From: Arthrobacter sp. Y81 | GTDB lineage: Bacteria > Actinomycetota > Actinomycetes > Actinomycetales > Micrococcaceae | NCBI RefSeq assembly: GCF_002929335.1 | Contig: NZ_PJIL01000003.1 | Span: 248,001 to 312,000 of the forward strand | Reading direction: 5' to 3' | DNA: 64,000 nucleotides | Shown: one piece after another, positions 45,232 through 53,764 of the stretch | Numbering within the stretch: position 1 is the first letter of the stretch | Layout of the letters: each line of letters begins with the position of its first letter | Translations under genes and position numbers: made by a program | Notes under the pieces: generated by a model | Database searches by the model: none | Told to the model about the DNA's origin: nothing | Seen by the model: only the letters and a program-made list of their open reading frames with translations

Positions 45232-46824
45232 CTATCCTACCGGCTTTGGAAGGCTTTCCGGTTCAGCGTGCAGGCGCGGCGCGTCGAAGAACTCCACCTC
45301 GTACCGGCAGGACTGCCGGAAAGCCAGCCGCATGGCCTGCCGTTCCGTTTCCGAGGCGGCCCGGGCGGCGTGGTCGGTGATCCGCACCGCCTGCCTGGTG
45401 GCGGCGGCGAACTCCTCGTCCGCGTACGTCCGCAGCCAGTCGGCATACGGGTGGCCGGACGGCGATCCGGCGGCCAGGAACTGCCCGTGCAGCGTGGCCC
45501 CCACTTCGGCATACAGCCAGAAGCACGGGAGCACAGCCGCCACCAGCACTCCGTAGCTGCCGGAAACAGACGAGGCCAGCAGGTGGTCCACGTAGGACTT
45601 GGTCACCGGCCCCAGTCCGGAGTCCACAGTCCGGGTGCTCAGCCACGTCCGGTGCAGTTCGGACTCGACTTCGAGGCATTGCTGCGCCGACCGTGCCCAG
45701 AACAGTTGCTCGGCCTCGGTGGGGGCGATCGCGGCAGCACGGGACAGCACCCTGGAGTAGCCGTTCAGGTAGATGGCGTCCTGGGCAAGGTAATAGGCAA
45801 AGTGGCGTTCCGTGAGGGAACCGTCGGCCAGTGCGCGGATGAAGTCCAGCCCGTAGATGGCGTCCAGGTCCGGTCCTGCGTCCTGCCGGAGTGCTGCGGC
45901 GAACCGGCCTTCCGCCGGCACGTCCTGGCCCCTGGGCGCCAGATGGTGGAAGTGGTGGACCGGGCCGTTGCCCGTTCCCACGTCCAGCACTCCGGACTCC
46001 CGGAGCGCCCCCTGCAGCCACGGCTTCACTGCCCGCAAGGACGCCTCCCAGTCCCCCAGCCTTGCCTGCACCGTGGCCATGGCCGAGGACAGGGAGCAAC
46101 CGGTCCCGTGGCTGTTCCGGGTGGCGATCCGGCCGCCGTCGACCACCACAACATCCTGGGCCAGCAGCCCTTCGGTGTTGACGAGCGCGTCCGGGCATTC
46201 CCCGCCGTCGAGATGTCCGCCTTTAACCAGCACGGTGGTGCCGGCCTGGGCGGCAAGCCGTTTGCCCTGGGCAAGTGCCGCCTCCCAGTCGGCCGCGAGG
46301 GGCTCGTTGAGGAGCATCGCAAGTTCTGCGAGGTTCGGCGTAATCAGGTCGGCCAGTGGCAGGAGTTCACGGAGTTCCGCTTCGGCGGCCTCCTGCAGGA
46401 GCCGGTCCCCGCTGGTGGCCACCATGACAGGGTCCAGGACCACGACGGCGGGACGGGCCTTTACGAGCCAGCTGCGGACGGCGGCAATCACCGCGGAGTC
46501 ACCCAGCATGCCGATCTTGACGGCGTCGATGCTGATGTCATCGCTGATGGCCTCAAGCTGGGCGGTCAGGAAGTCCGCCGGGGGAACGTGGACGGCCCGG
46601 ACGCTGTGGGTGTTCTGTGCCGTCAGGGCGGTAATGGCGGCCATGCCGTAGCCGCCGTTGGCGGCAATGCTCTTGAGGTCCGCCTGGATCCCCGCCCCTC
46701 CGGACGGGTCCGATCCGGCGATGGCCAGCACCCGCGGGGTAGCCCGCAGCCCGGCGTCCAGGGTGGATCCGGCCCCCGTTGTGGAGGCGGGGGTGGGCAG
46801 GAATGATGAAGACAAAGGAGACAT
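45232..46824 (-). CDS. fused HMP/HMP-P kinase (ThiD) and thiaminase II (TenA)
   Basis: A 530-aa two-domain thiamine protein. ThiD (about residues 30-290) phosphorylates hydroxymethylpyrimidine; it shows VLAIAGSDPSGGAGIQADL, LDPVMVATSGD and the GTGCSLSSA loop. TenA (about 315-525) hydrolyses amino-HMP or thiamine for salvage; it shows the nucleophile region LPCFWLYAEVG (Cys about 431) and the catalytic YEVEFFDA. The fusion couples pyrimidine salvage and activation. It is controlled by a TPP riboswitch directly upstream. The ATG at 46824 lies inside the riboswitch; TTG 46815, 9 nt after AAGGG, is a plausible start. Confidence 0.95.
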   Translation of the reverse strand: MSPLSSSFLPTPASTTGAGSTLDAGLRATPRVLAIAGSDPSGGAGIQADLKSIAANGGYGMAAITALTAQNTHSVRAVHVPPADFLTAQLEAISDDISIDAVKIGMLGDSAVIAAVRSWLVKARPAVVVLDPVMVATSGDRLLQEAAEAELRELLPLADLITPNLAELAMLLNEPLAADWEAALAQGKRLAAQAGTTVLVKGGHLDGGECPDALVNTEGLLAQDVVVVDGGRIATRNSHGTGCSLSSAMATVQARLGDWEASLRAVKPWLQGALRESGVLDVGTGNGPVHHFHHLAPRGQDVPAEGRFAAALRQDAGPDLDAIYGLDFIRALADGSLTERHFAYYLAQDAIYLNGYSRVLSRAAAIAPTEAEQLFWARSAQQCLEVESELHRTWLSTRTVDSGLGPVTKSYVDHLLASSVSGSYGVLVAAVLPCFWLYAEVGATLHGQFLAAGSPSGHPYADWLRTYADEEFAAATRQAVRITDHAARAASETERQAMRLAFRQSCRYEVEFFDAPRLHAEPESLPKPVG

Positions 46825-46905
46825 CCCTTCGCCGGTGCTAGCCGGACAGGTTCAACGGGTGTGGATCTCAGCCGGCCCTGTGCGCGGCACCCCGTGTCAG
46901 TCCCC
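46822..46905 (-). promoter_or_regulatory. TPP riboswitch (THI element)
   Basis: Minus strand shows the conserved blocks in order: GGGGTGCC (46894-46887), GGCTGAGATC (46873-46864), ACCCGTTGAACCTG (46860-46847) and GCGAAGGGATG (46832-46822). The closing P1 helix pairs GACA near 46899 with TGTC near 46821. It binds thiamine pyrophosphate. The ribosome site and ATG are part of the ligand-stabilised fold, so control is translational. Confidence 0.95.
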
Positions 46906-47005
46906 TAGCCTAGCTGTTTTCCTTTAACGGACTCGCGGGTACGGCCCGAAACCGTATTACTACGCCCGGTTCGGACCGCACCCGCGGTGTCAGTCGGCTG
47001 GTGGA

Positions 47006-50000
47006 TCAGAGCTCGGAGGCCGGCACTCCCACGCCGAGGATGATCGGTTCGCTGGACGGGGCCTTTGCCTGCGCATCCTTCTTTGCCGGTTCCGGTGCCT
47101 TCGCCTCATGGGTGTGCGCTGCCGCGGCCACCGGAGCGGTCTCGTGATGTTCCACGGACGTTTCGTTCGCTGCGCCCTGGGCACGGCTCGCACTCCGGTT
47201 GCGGCGCGGACGGCGCGCCCGGCCCTGCACCGCAGTGTGGTCGGTGTAGTCGGCTTCAGCAGCCTGGGCTGCCGGGGCCCGCGTAGCCGGAACCCGGGCT
47301 GCCGGGGCCTGGACCGCCTGAACCGGCTGCTCAGCCGGTGCCGCCGGGCGCTCAGCCGCTGCAGGCTCGCCAAGGTGCGCGAACGCCTCGGCCAGGCGGT
47401 CGAGGGTCAGGGCCGCACCGGTGGCCGGCGATTCCCCTGCGTGCTCAACGAACGGCAGCGCAACCTTTTCGCCGCCGAAGGTCAGGACCGCAGCCGGCCG
47501 CCCTGCGGCAGCCGCCTCGGCGTCGGACACCTTGGCCGGCCGCGCCGTGGCGGGACCGGACTGCGCCGGCGTTGACTGGGCAGCGTGTGCCTGCCCTGCC
47601 GCTTGGGCAGCAGCAGCAGCCGGGGCGGCATGGCCGGTTTCGGCGTCGTGCAGGTGGGCGGCGTGCGCCGCGGCGGCTATGTTGGCCAGCGCCGCGCGGG
47701 TAGCTTCGGCCTTGGCGTGGCGCTCGGCATCGGTGGGCTCGTGATGTACTGCGGCCGGCGTCAGCGGAGCGGCCTCGGGAGCCTGACCGCCCTTGCCGCG
47801 GCGGCGGCTCTTGCGCTCCGTCCGCGGCGCCGGCTGGCTCTCCGTCCGCGGTACGTGATGCTCGGCGGCCACAACGTTGGCGCGGCGGTGTTCCACGGGC
47901 TCGTCGTGGGTGACGATGCCGCGGCCGGCGCAGGCTTCACACTGCTCGCCGAAGACTTCCAGCAGCCCGGTGCCCATCCGCTTGCGGGTCATCTGCACGA
48001 GTCCCAGCGAGGTCACTTCGGCCACCTGGTGCTTGGTCCGGTCGCGGCCGAGGCACTCCACCATGCGGCGCAGCACGAGGTCGCGGTTGGATTCGAGCAC
48101 CATGTCGATGAAGTCGATGACGATGATGCCGCCGATGTCGCGGAGCCGGAGCTGCCGGACGACTTCCTCGGCCGCTTCCAGGTTGTTTTTGGTGACGGTT
48201 TCCTCGAGGTTGCCGCCGCTGCCCGTGAACTTGCCGGTGTTGACGTCCACCACGGTCATGGCTTCGGTGCGGTCGATGACCAGGGAACCGCCGGACGGCA
48301 GGAAGACCTTGCGGTCGAGTGCCTTGTGGATCTGCTCGTCGATCCGCCAGGCCGCGAAGATGTCCGTGTCCTTGGTCCACTTCTCGAGCCGGCCCACGAG
48401 GTCCGGAGCCACATAGGTGACATAGGCCTCGATGGTGTCCCAGGCTTCCTCGCCGGAGACGATCAGCTTGGAGAAGTCCTCGTTGAAGACGTCACGGACC
48501 ACCTTGATGGTCAGGTCAGGTTCGCCGTAGAGCAGTTCCGGCGCGAGGATCTTGGTGGACGTTGCCTGGCCTTCGATCCCTTCCCACTGGGCGCGCAGGC
48601 GGTTGATGTCGTGTGTGAGCTCTTCCTCGGACGCGCCCTCGGCTGCAGTGCGGACGATGACGCCGGCATCTTCCGGCAGGCGGTCCTTGAGGATCCGCTT
48701 GAGGCGGTTGCGTTCGACGTCGGGCAGCTTGCGGGAGATTCCGGTCATGGAACCGCCGGGAACGTAGACGAGGTAGCGGCCGGGCAGGGAAATCTGGCTC
48801 GTCAGGCGGGCGCCCTTGTGGCCGACCGGGTCCTTGGTGACCTGGACCAGCACGGAGTCGCCGGACTTCAGTGCGTTTTCGATCCGGCGCTGCTTGCCTT
48901 CGAGGTTGACCACGTCCCAGTTGACTTCACCGGCGTACAGCACGGCGTTCCGGCCGCGTCCGATGTCCACGAATGCGGCTTCCATCGACGGCAGCACGTT
49001 CTGGACCTTGCCCAGGTAGACGTTGCCGATCAGGGAGTCCTGCTGGGTCTTGGACACGAAGTGCTCTGCCAGGACGCCGTCCTCGAGGACGCCGATCTGG
49101 ATTCTGTCGTCGCGCTGGCGGACGATCATCTGGCGGTCCACGGATTCACGGCGGGCCAGGAACTCGGCCTCGGTGATGACCGTGCGGCGGCGGCCGGTGT
49201 CGCGGGATTCGCGGCGGCGCTGCTTCTTGGCCTCCAGCCGGGTGGAGCCCTTGACGGATGTGACGCGGTTGTTGACCGGCGCCTCGCTGACGGCGCGCGG
49301 GGCACGGACACGGGTCACGGTGTTGGGCGGGTCATCGCCTTCCCCTCCGGTGAGCTCAAGATCCTGGTCGCCGCGGCGGCGGCGGCGACGGCGGCGGGAC
49401 GTCACGCCGTCCTCCGCGGTCCGGGTGGACTCCTCATCGGCGTCCTCGTCAGCGGCGCCCTCGGCGTCTTCGGCCTCGCCGGTTGCTTCGCGGTCGGTCA
49501 CACGGCTGCGGCCGCGGCGTCCGCGGCTGCGCCGGCGACGGGCGCCGCCGGCGTCAGCATCGCCGTCGTCGCCGGTTTCTTCCTCGTCCGTTTCCTCGGC
49601 CGCAGCGGGGGTGACCGCGGGGGGCGCGGCCGCAGGGCGGACCACGGTGCTCAGGTCGGGTGCCTGGAAAATCATGGAAGTGACCGAGCCGGGCTCAAGG
49701 AAGAGCGCGCCCACCGGGCTGGAATCCGCGGTGGCGGGCTTTTCAGGCTCGGCAGCTGCTGCTTCCTCCGGTGCTGCTGTTTCAGCATCGGGTGCGGCCT
49801 CCGCGACCGGCGCAGGCTCGACGACCGGCGCAGGTTCCTCGGCAGGGGCCGGCTCAGCAGCGGGTTCGGTGGCGGCCGCTTTTGCGGGGGCCTTGGCGCG
49901 CGAGGCGCGGCGGCGGACGGGCTTTTCAACGACGGCGGCTTCAACCGGGACGTCTTCCACGGGTGCTGCATCAGCCGGAGCTGCGTCTACCGGAGCAGCT

Positions 50001-50269
50001 GCGGCGTCCTCGGCGAAGACCGGGAGCGGTTCGGCAGGCTCGACTTTCCTGCGGGAACGGCTGCGGCGCGCCGGGGGCTTCTCCTCTGCGGCGGTGTCCG
50101 CTGCCGGGGCCTCCGCCGGAGCTGCCTCCGATTCGGCGGCTTCGACGGCCTCCACCTTGGGGGCGGCCTTGCGCCTTGTCCGGGTCGCCTTCTTCGGCGC
50201 CTCCGGAGCTACTGCTTCTTCGCTGGCAGCGGTTTCTTCATTAACGGCTAGAACCTGGTCATTATCCAT
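47006..50269 (-). CDS. rne: ribonuclease E/G family endoribonuclease
   Basis: A 1087-aa RNase E of actinobacterial layout. Residues 1 to about 370 are low-complexity Ala/Glu/Pro with Arg-rich islands (RRSRSRRK, SRRRRRRRR). An S1 domain follows (IGNVYLGKVQNVLPSMEAAF). The catalytic part has Mg ligands in DVNTGKF (about 673) and IDFIDM. The Zn-link is CEAC (about 778), and a second disordered Ala-rich tail follows. Both tails probably scaffold a degradosome and bind RNA. ATG 50269 has AGGAG 11 nt upstream. Confidence 0.97.
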   Translation of the reverse strand: MDNDQVLAVNEETAASEEAVAPEAPKKATRTRRKAAPKVEAVEAAESEAAPAEAPAADTAAEEKPPARRSRSRRKVEPAEPLPVFAEDAAAAPVDAAPADAAPVEDVPVEAAVVEKPVRRRASRAKAPAKAAATEPAAEPAPAEEPAPVVEPAPVAEAAPDAETAAPEEAAAAEPEKPATADSSPVGALFLEPGSVTSMIFQAPDLSTVVRPAAAPPAVTPAAAEETDEEETGDDGDADAGGARRRRSRGRRGRSRVTDREATGEAEDAEGAADEDADEESTRTAEDGVTSRRRRRRRRGDQDLELTGGEGDDPPNTVTRVRAPRAVSEAPVNNRVTSVKGSTRLEAKKQRRRESRDTGRRRTVITEAEFLARRESVDRQMIVRQRDDRIQIGVLEDGVLAEHFVSKTQQDSLIGNVYLGKVQNVLPSMEAAFVDIGRGRNAVLYAGEVNWDVVNLEGKQRRIENALKSGDSVLVQVTKDPVGHKGARLTSQISLPGRYLVYVPGGSMTGISRKLPDVERNRLKRILKDRLPEDAGVIVRTAAEGASEEELTHDINRLRAQWEGIEGQATSTKILAPELLYGEPDLTIKVVRDVFNEDFSKLIVSGEEAWDTIEAYVTYVAPDLVGRLEKWTKDTDIFAAWRIDEQIHKALDRKVFLPSGGSLVIDRTEAMTVVDVNTGKFTGSGGNLEETVTKNNLEAAEEVVRQLRLRDIGGIIVIDFIDMVLESNRDLVLRRMVECLGRDRTKHQVAEVTSLGLVQMTRKRMGTGLLEVFGEQCEACAGRGIVTHDEPVEHRRANVVAAEHHVPRTESQPAPRTERKSRRRGKGGQAPEAAPLTPAAVHHEPTDAERHAKAEATRAALANIAAAAHAAHLHDAETGHAAPAAAAAQAAGQAHAAQSTPAQSGPATARPAKVSDAEAAAAGRPAAVLTFGGEKVALPFVEHAGESPATGAALTLDRLAEAFAHLGEPAAAERPAAPAEQPVQAVQAPAARVPATRAPAAQAAEADYTDHTAVQGRARRPRRNRSASRAQGAANETSVEHHETAPVAAAAHTHEAKAPEPAKKDAQAKAPSSEPIILGVGVPASEL

Positions 50270-50741
50270 ATGTGGCGACACTCCTGCCCCTGACGTACCG
50301 CCACATCCGGCACCCATTGGGGCACATATTTGTCAAAACCCGCAGGCGTTGACAGAAGTCAATTGGATACCCTCAGGTTCGCACCGGCAGTGGGGTGCGG
50401 CAGCCCTGGAGGGCCGGCGACGTCGTTCTGAAACCCGTTGTTCCTCAAGCCACAACCAGGTGCCGTCCAATGGCATTGCGGGAAAGCCGGGATCTATCGT
50501 GGATCCGGACCGTGCCCTGCTCATCATTGGCGGTCTTACAAACGAGCCACCGGACCGGAATCCGAATGTGGATCGTATTCCAGCCAGCTTCATTCTCTCA
50601 TACGCTCAGTCCATCGCGGCGGATGCAGTGCCGGGCAACTTACAATCGGGGGCGCGGCCCGGGTGCAGTCTGTGCGTCCCTTCCAGCCTCCGGCGTTACA
50701 ATCAGGGCCAGGAGCCCTCGAGAAAAAGGACGCAACATCCC
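50270..50741. other. gene-free divergent region between rne and the VKOR gene
   Basis: No convincing gene. It must hold the promoters of rne (minus) and the VKOR gene (plus). A perfect inverted repeat TTGAC-AGAA-GTCAA lies at 50349-50362. A minus-strand frame of 86 codons (50593-50333) lacks a ribosome site and family likeness. Confidence 0.5.
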
Positions 50742-51413
50742 ATGCCCAGCATCTCCAATTCCACGCAGGACAACAGGCTGGACGGTGGCCTCCGCGAGCG
50801 TGCAGCGGCCCAGGAAAGCCTGCCTCCCATGACCAGAGACAAGCGCTTCGGATGGCTCCTGGTGATCACCGGCATCGTCGGCTGGCTCGCCTCGGGCGCC
50901 CTCGTCCTGGAAAAGCTCGAGGTCCTCAAGGATCCGAACCATGTAACGGCCTGCGACATCAATCCCTGGGTCTCGTGCGGCGCTGTCATGCAGACCTGGC
51001 AGAGTTCCGTCTTCGGTTTTCCCAACATGTTCATTGGCATCGTGGCGTTCGCCGTCATAATCACCACGGGCATGGCTGTTCTTTCCGGCGCAAGATTTGC
51101 CCGCTGGTACTGGCTTGGCCTCCAGGCCGGGGTAACGCTCGGCTTTGCCTTCGTGGTGTGGCTGTGGTCGCAGGCGCTGTATTCCATCCACATCCTCTGC
51201 CCGTTCTGCATGGTGGTCTGGGCCGCGATGATCCCGCTCTTTGTGTGGGTCACGGTCCGGAACATCATGCACGGGGTGATCAAGGTTCCGGCCGGACCCG
51301 CCAAGATCGTGGGCGACGCCGGCTGGATCGTCACGGCCCTGCTATACGTGGCCGTCATCGCCACCATCTTCTTCGCCTTCATCCAGGTGTTCATCGGAAC
51401 CTCCGGCTACTAA
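50742..51413 (+). CDS. vitamin K epoxide reductase (VKOR) family protein
   Basis: The 223-aa membrane protein has four core helices plus one more at the C-terminus. The redox centre CPFC is in helix 4 (IHILCPFCMVVW, about residue 152), and the shuttle cysteines are in the outside loop ACDINPWVSCG (about 70-80). It should reoxidise a DsbA-like partner outside the cell using menaquinone, driving disulfide formation. The upstream frame is long but non-coding; ATG 50742 has AAGGA about 10 nt before it. Convergent with ndk. Confidence 0.93.
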   Translation: MPSISNSTQDNRLDGGLRERAAAQESLPPMTRDKRFGWLLVITGIVGWLASGALVLEKLEVLKDPNHVTACDINPWVSCGAVMQTWQSSVFGFPNMFIGIVAFAVIITTGMAVLSGARFARWYWLGLQAGVTLGFAFVVWLWSQALYSIHILCPFCMVVWAAMIPLFVWVTVRNIMHGVIKVPAGPAKIVGDAGWIVTALLYVAVIATIFFAFIQVFIGTSGY

Positions 51414-51420
51414 AGCCAAA

Positions 51421-51491
51421 GAAAAAAGCGCGAACTGGCAGCAAATGCCCTCAAAATCACATTTTGGGGTCATCTGCTGCCAGTTCGCGCT
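51421..51491. terminator. 65-nt near-perfect palindrome, terminator of ndk
   Basis: Positions 51427-51457 and 51461-51491 are inverted copies, 28 of 31 matching, around a 3-nt centre (CAC). The outer 17 bp are perfect. On the minus strand it is followed by TTTTTTCTTT, so it ends ndk transcripts. Its size and regularity exceed what a terminator needs, and it resembles dispersed palindromic repeats. Confidence 0.85.
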
Positions 51492-51499
51492 GGTGGCTG

Positions 51500-51919
51500 T
51501 TAGTCCTGGAACCAGATCTTGATCTCGCGTTCGGCGGACTCCACCGAATCCGAACCGTGGACGAGGTTCTGCTGGACCTTCAGGCCCCAGTCGCGGCCGA
51601 AGTCGCCGCGGATGGTGCCGGGCGCCGCCGTCGTCGGGTCCGTGGTGCCTGCGAGGGAACGGAAGCCCTCGATGACGCGGTGGCCTTCGAAGATCGCCGC
51701 GACAACGGGTCCGCTGAGCATGAACTCAACCAGCGGCTCGTAGAACGGCTTGCCCACGTGCTCCTCGTAGTGCTGCTCCAGCAGTTCGCGGCTGGCGTCG
51801 ACCTTCTTGAGCTCGGCCAGGCTGTAGCCCTTGGCTTCAATCCGGCCGAGGATGGCTCCGGTCAGGTTGCGGGTCACGCCGTCGGGCTTGATCAGGACGA
51901 GGGTGCGCTCAATGCTCAC
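51500..51919 (-). CDS. ndk: nucleoside-diphosphate kinase
   Basis: The 139-aa enzyme balances NTP and dNTP pools. The catalytic His is in NLVHGSDSVESA (about residue 119), and the start ERTLVLIKPDGVTRNLTG is typical. GTG 51919 has GGAG 5 nt upstream. It follows the DUF4233 gene by 37 nt. Confidence 0.98.
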   Translation of the reverse strand: MSIERTLVLIKPDGVTRNLTGAILGRIEAKGYSLAELKKVDASRELLEQHYEEHVGKPFYEPLVEFMLSGPVVAAIFEGHRVIEGFRSLAGTTDPTTAAPGTIRGDFGRDWGLKVQQNLVHGSDSVESAEREIKIWFQD

Positions 51920-51956
51920 AGCTGCTCCAATGTGGTTGGTGGGGTTTGAAAATAGT

Positions 51957-52400
51957 CTAGTTGGTTTCGCCGTCGGGGTGGGCGGCGTCCCACTCGGCCT
52001 GCTCACGTTCGCGCTGCGCGGCCTCGCGGTCGATCCGGATGCCGGTCCGGATGCCGTACCACCAGGCCACGGCAAACAGGATGCCCACGACGAACATCAT
52101 TGGCTCAAGGAATCCGGTGAAGATCAGGACCAGCTGCAGGATCCAGCCCAGGGCCACACCCCACGGCTTGGACAGCACGGCACAGGTGAGCACGAGCACC
52201 AGGCTCAGCACGATGCCCACCGAGAGAATCACTGCCGGCGGGAACTCGTCGCGCCGGAGGCCGAAGACCGCCAGGGTGGCGAAGAACGCAACGAACCCCT
52301 CGAGCACCAGGACCGTCGAGGCGAACATGACTTTGGTGGAGCGCCGCTTCTTGGGCATGCCCGGCCGCCACTCCCGCTGCGCCTTTGTGAGTCGAGCCAT
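51957..52400 (-). CDS. DUF4233 domain-containing membrane protein
   Basis: The 147-aa protein has four hydrophobic helices from about residue 28 to 115 and a charged C-terminus (DREAAQREREQAEWDAAH). DUF4233 proteins sit between folC and ndk in most actinobacteria; the function is unknown. ATG 52400 is 2 nt after the folC stop. Confidence 0.88.
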   Translation of the reverse strand: MARLTKAQREWRPGMPKKRRSTKVMFASTVLVLEGFVAFFATLAVFGLRRDEFPPAVILSVGIVLSLVLVLTCAVLSKPWGVALGWILQLVLIFTGFLEPMMFVVGILFAVAWWYGIRTGIRIDREAAQREREQAEWDAAHPDGETN

Positions 52401-52402
52401 TG

Positions 52403-53761
52403 TCAGGCGTCCGCCTTTCCGAGCAGGATCCGGGCTTCCGCCACGAGCGTGATGGAACCCGTCACCAGGACGCCGCCGGCGAGGTCCTCGTTGGCTTCGG
52501 CGTGCTCCACGGCCCATTCAAGGGCGTCGTCGAGCTTTTCGGCCACATGGATGTTATCTTCGCCGAAGCCCAGGTCCAGCGCCAGTTCCGCCAGGTCCTC
52601 GGCCGGTACTGCCCGGGGCGAGTTGGACTGGGTGAAGCAGTATTCCGCGGCGAGGTCGCCCAGGGACTCCTTGAGCTGGCGGAGGATCTCCTCGGCGTCC
52701 TTCTCCTTCAGGACGCCCACAACCAGCACCAGTTTGGTGAAGCTGAAGGCTTCGTGGATGGTTTCGGCCGAAACCCGGATGCCCTCGGGGTTGTGGGCGG
52801 CATCCACGATGATGGTCGGCGCAGTGCGGAGGACTTCCAGGCGGCCCGGAGAGGTGACCGAAGCAAACGCCTCCTGGAGGATTTCGGCGTCAAGGGCCTT
52901 TTCGCCGCCGAAGAACGCCTCAAGCGCGGCAATGGCGACGGCGGCGTTCTCCGCCTGGTGCGCTCCGTGCAGCGGAACGAGCAGTTCCTCGTACCGTCCG
53001 GCCAGGCCCTGGATGGTGACCATCTGGCCGCCGACGGCAACGGTCCGTGACTCGACGCCGAACTCCACGCCTTCGAAGCGGTACGGGGCCTGGACTTCCA
53101 GGGCCTTTTCCAGCAGCACCTGGGCGGCACCGACGGGCTGCGCGGCGCTGACCAGGAAGCCTCCCGGTTTGATGATGCCCGCCTTTTCGCGTGCAATGTC
53201 TTCGGTGGTGTCACCGAGCAGGTCCGTGTGGTCCAGCGAGATGGGAGTCACCACTGCCACCTGGCCGTCACCGACGTTCGTGGCATCGGTAATGCCGCCC
53301 AGGCCCACCTCCATGACAGCCACGTTGACCGGCTGGTCGGCAAAAACGGCGAAGGCCAGGATGGTGAGGCACTCGAAGTACGTCAGCCGGGGCTGGCCCT
53401 CGGCCTCGAGCTCGCCGTCCACAATCTGCAGGTACGGCCGGATCTCGTCCCAGATCCGGACGAAGGTCTCATCCGATACCGGTGCACCGTCGATGCTGAT
53501 CCGCTCGGTCACCTTGGACAGGTGCGGGCTCGTGTACCGCCCGGTACTCAGTCCGTGGGCCCGGAGCCCGGCCTCGATCATGCGGGCCGTGGACGTCTTG
53601 CCGTTGGTGCCGGTGACGTGGATGATCGGGAACGCCTTGTTGGGCTCCCCCAGCACATCCATGGCCCGGAACAGCGGCGCGAGGCGCGGTTCCATCTTGT
53701 TTTCGGGCGCGCGGCCCAGCAGTTCGGCGTAGACGCTCTCTACGGAAAATTCGTCTGTCAT
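52403..53761 (-). CDS. folC: folylpolyglutamate / dihydrofolate synthase
   Basis: The 452-aa Mur-ligase-like enzyme adds glutamates to folates (and to dihydropteroate). The ATP loop is HVTGTNGKTST (about residues 48-58), the folate-site segment is YTSPHLSKVTERI, and the carbamylated-Lys/metal region DHTDLLGDTTEDIAREKAG is also present. It begins 3 nt after the ileS stop. In Mycobacterium the neighbour is valS; here it is ileS. Confidence 0.97.
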   Translation of the reverse strand: MTDEFSVESVYAELLGRAPENKMEPRLAPLFRAMDVLGEPNKAFPIIHVTGTNGKTSTARMIEAGLRAHGLSTGRYTSPHLSKVTERISIDGAPVSDETFVRIWDEIRPYLQIVDGELEAEGQPRLTYFECLTILAFAVFADQPVNVAVMEVGLGGITDATNVGDGQVAVVTPISLDHTDLLGDTTEDIAREKAGIIKPGGFLVSAAQPVGAAQVLLEKALEVQAPYRFEGVEFGVESRTVAVGGQMVTIQGLAGRYEELLVPLHGAHQAENAAVAIAALEAFFGGEKALDAEILQEAFASVTSPGRLEVLRTAPTIIVDAAHNPEGIRVSAETIHEAFSFTKLVLVVGVLKEKDAEEILRQLKESLGDLAAEYCFTQSNSPRAVPAEDLAELALDLGFGEDNIHVAEKLDDALEWAVEHAEANEDLAGGVLVTGSITLVAEARILLGKADA

Positions 53762-53764
53762 TGC

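Noticed and set aside
47585-50251. 888-codon plus-strand frame opposite rne
   Set aside because: Artefact of the Ala/Glu/Arg-rich coding of RNase E on the minus strand; no ribosome site, composition unlike a real protein.
50333-50593. 86-codon minus-strand frame upstream of rne
   Set aside because: No ribosome site, Ser/Arg-rich composition, and the region must contain promoters.
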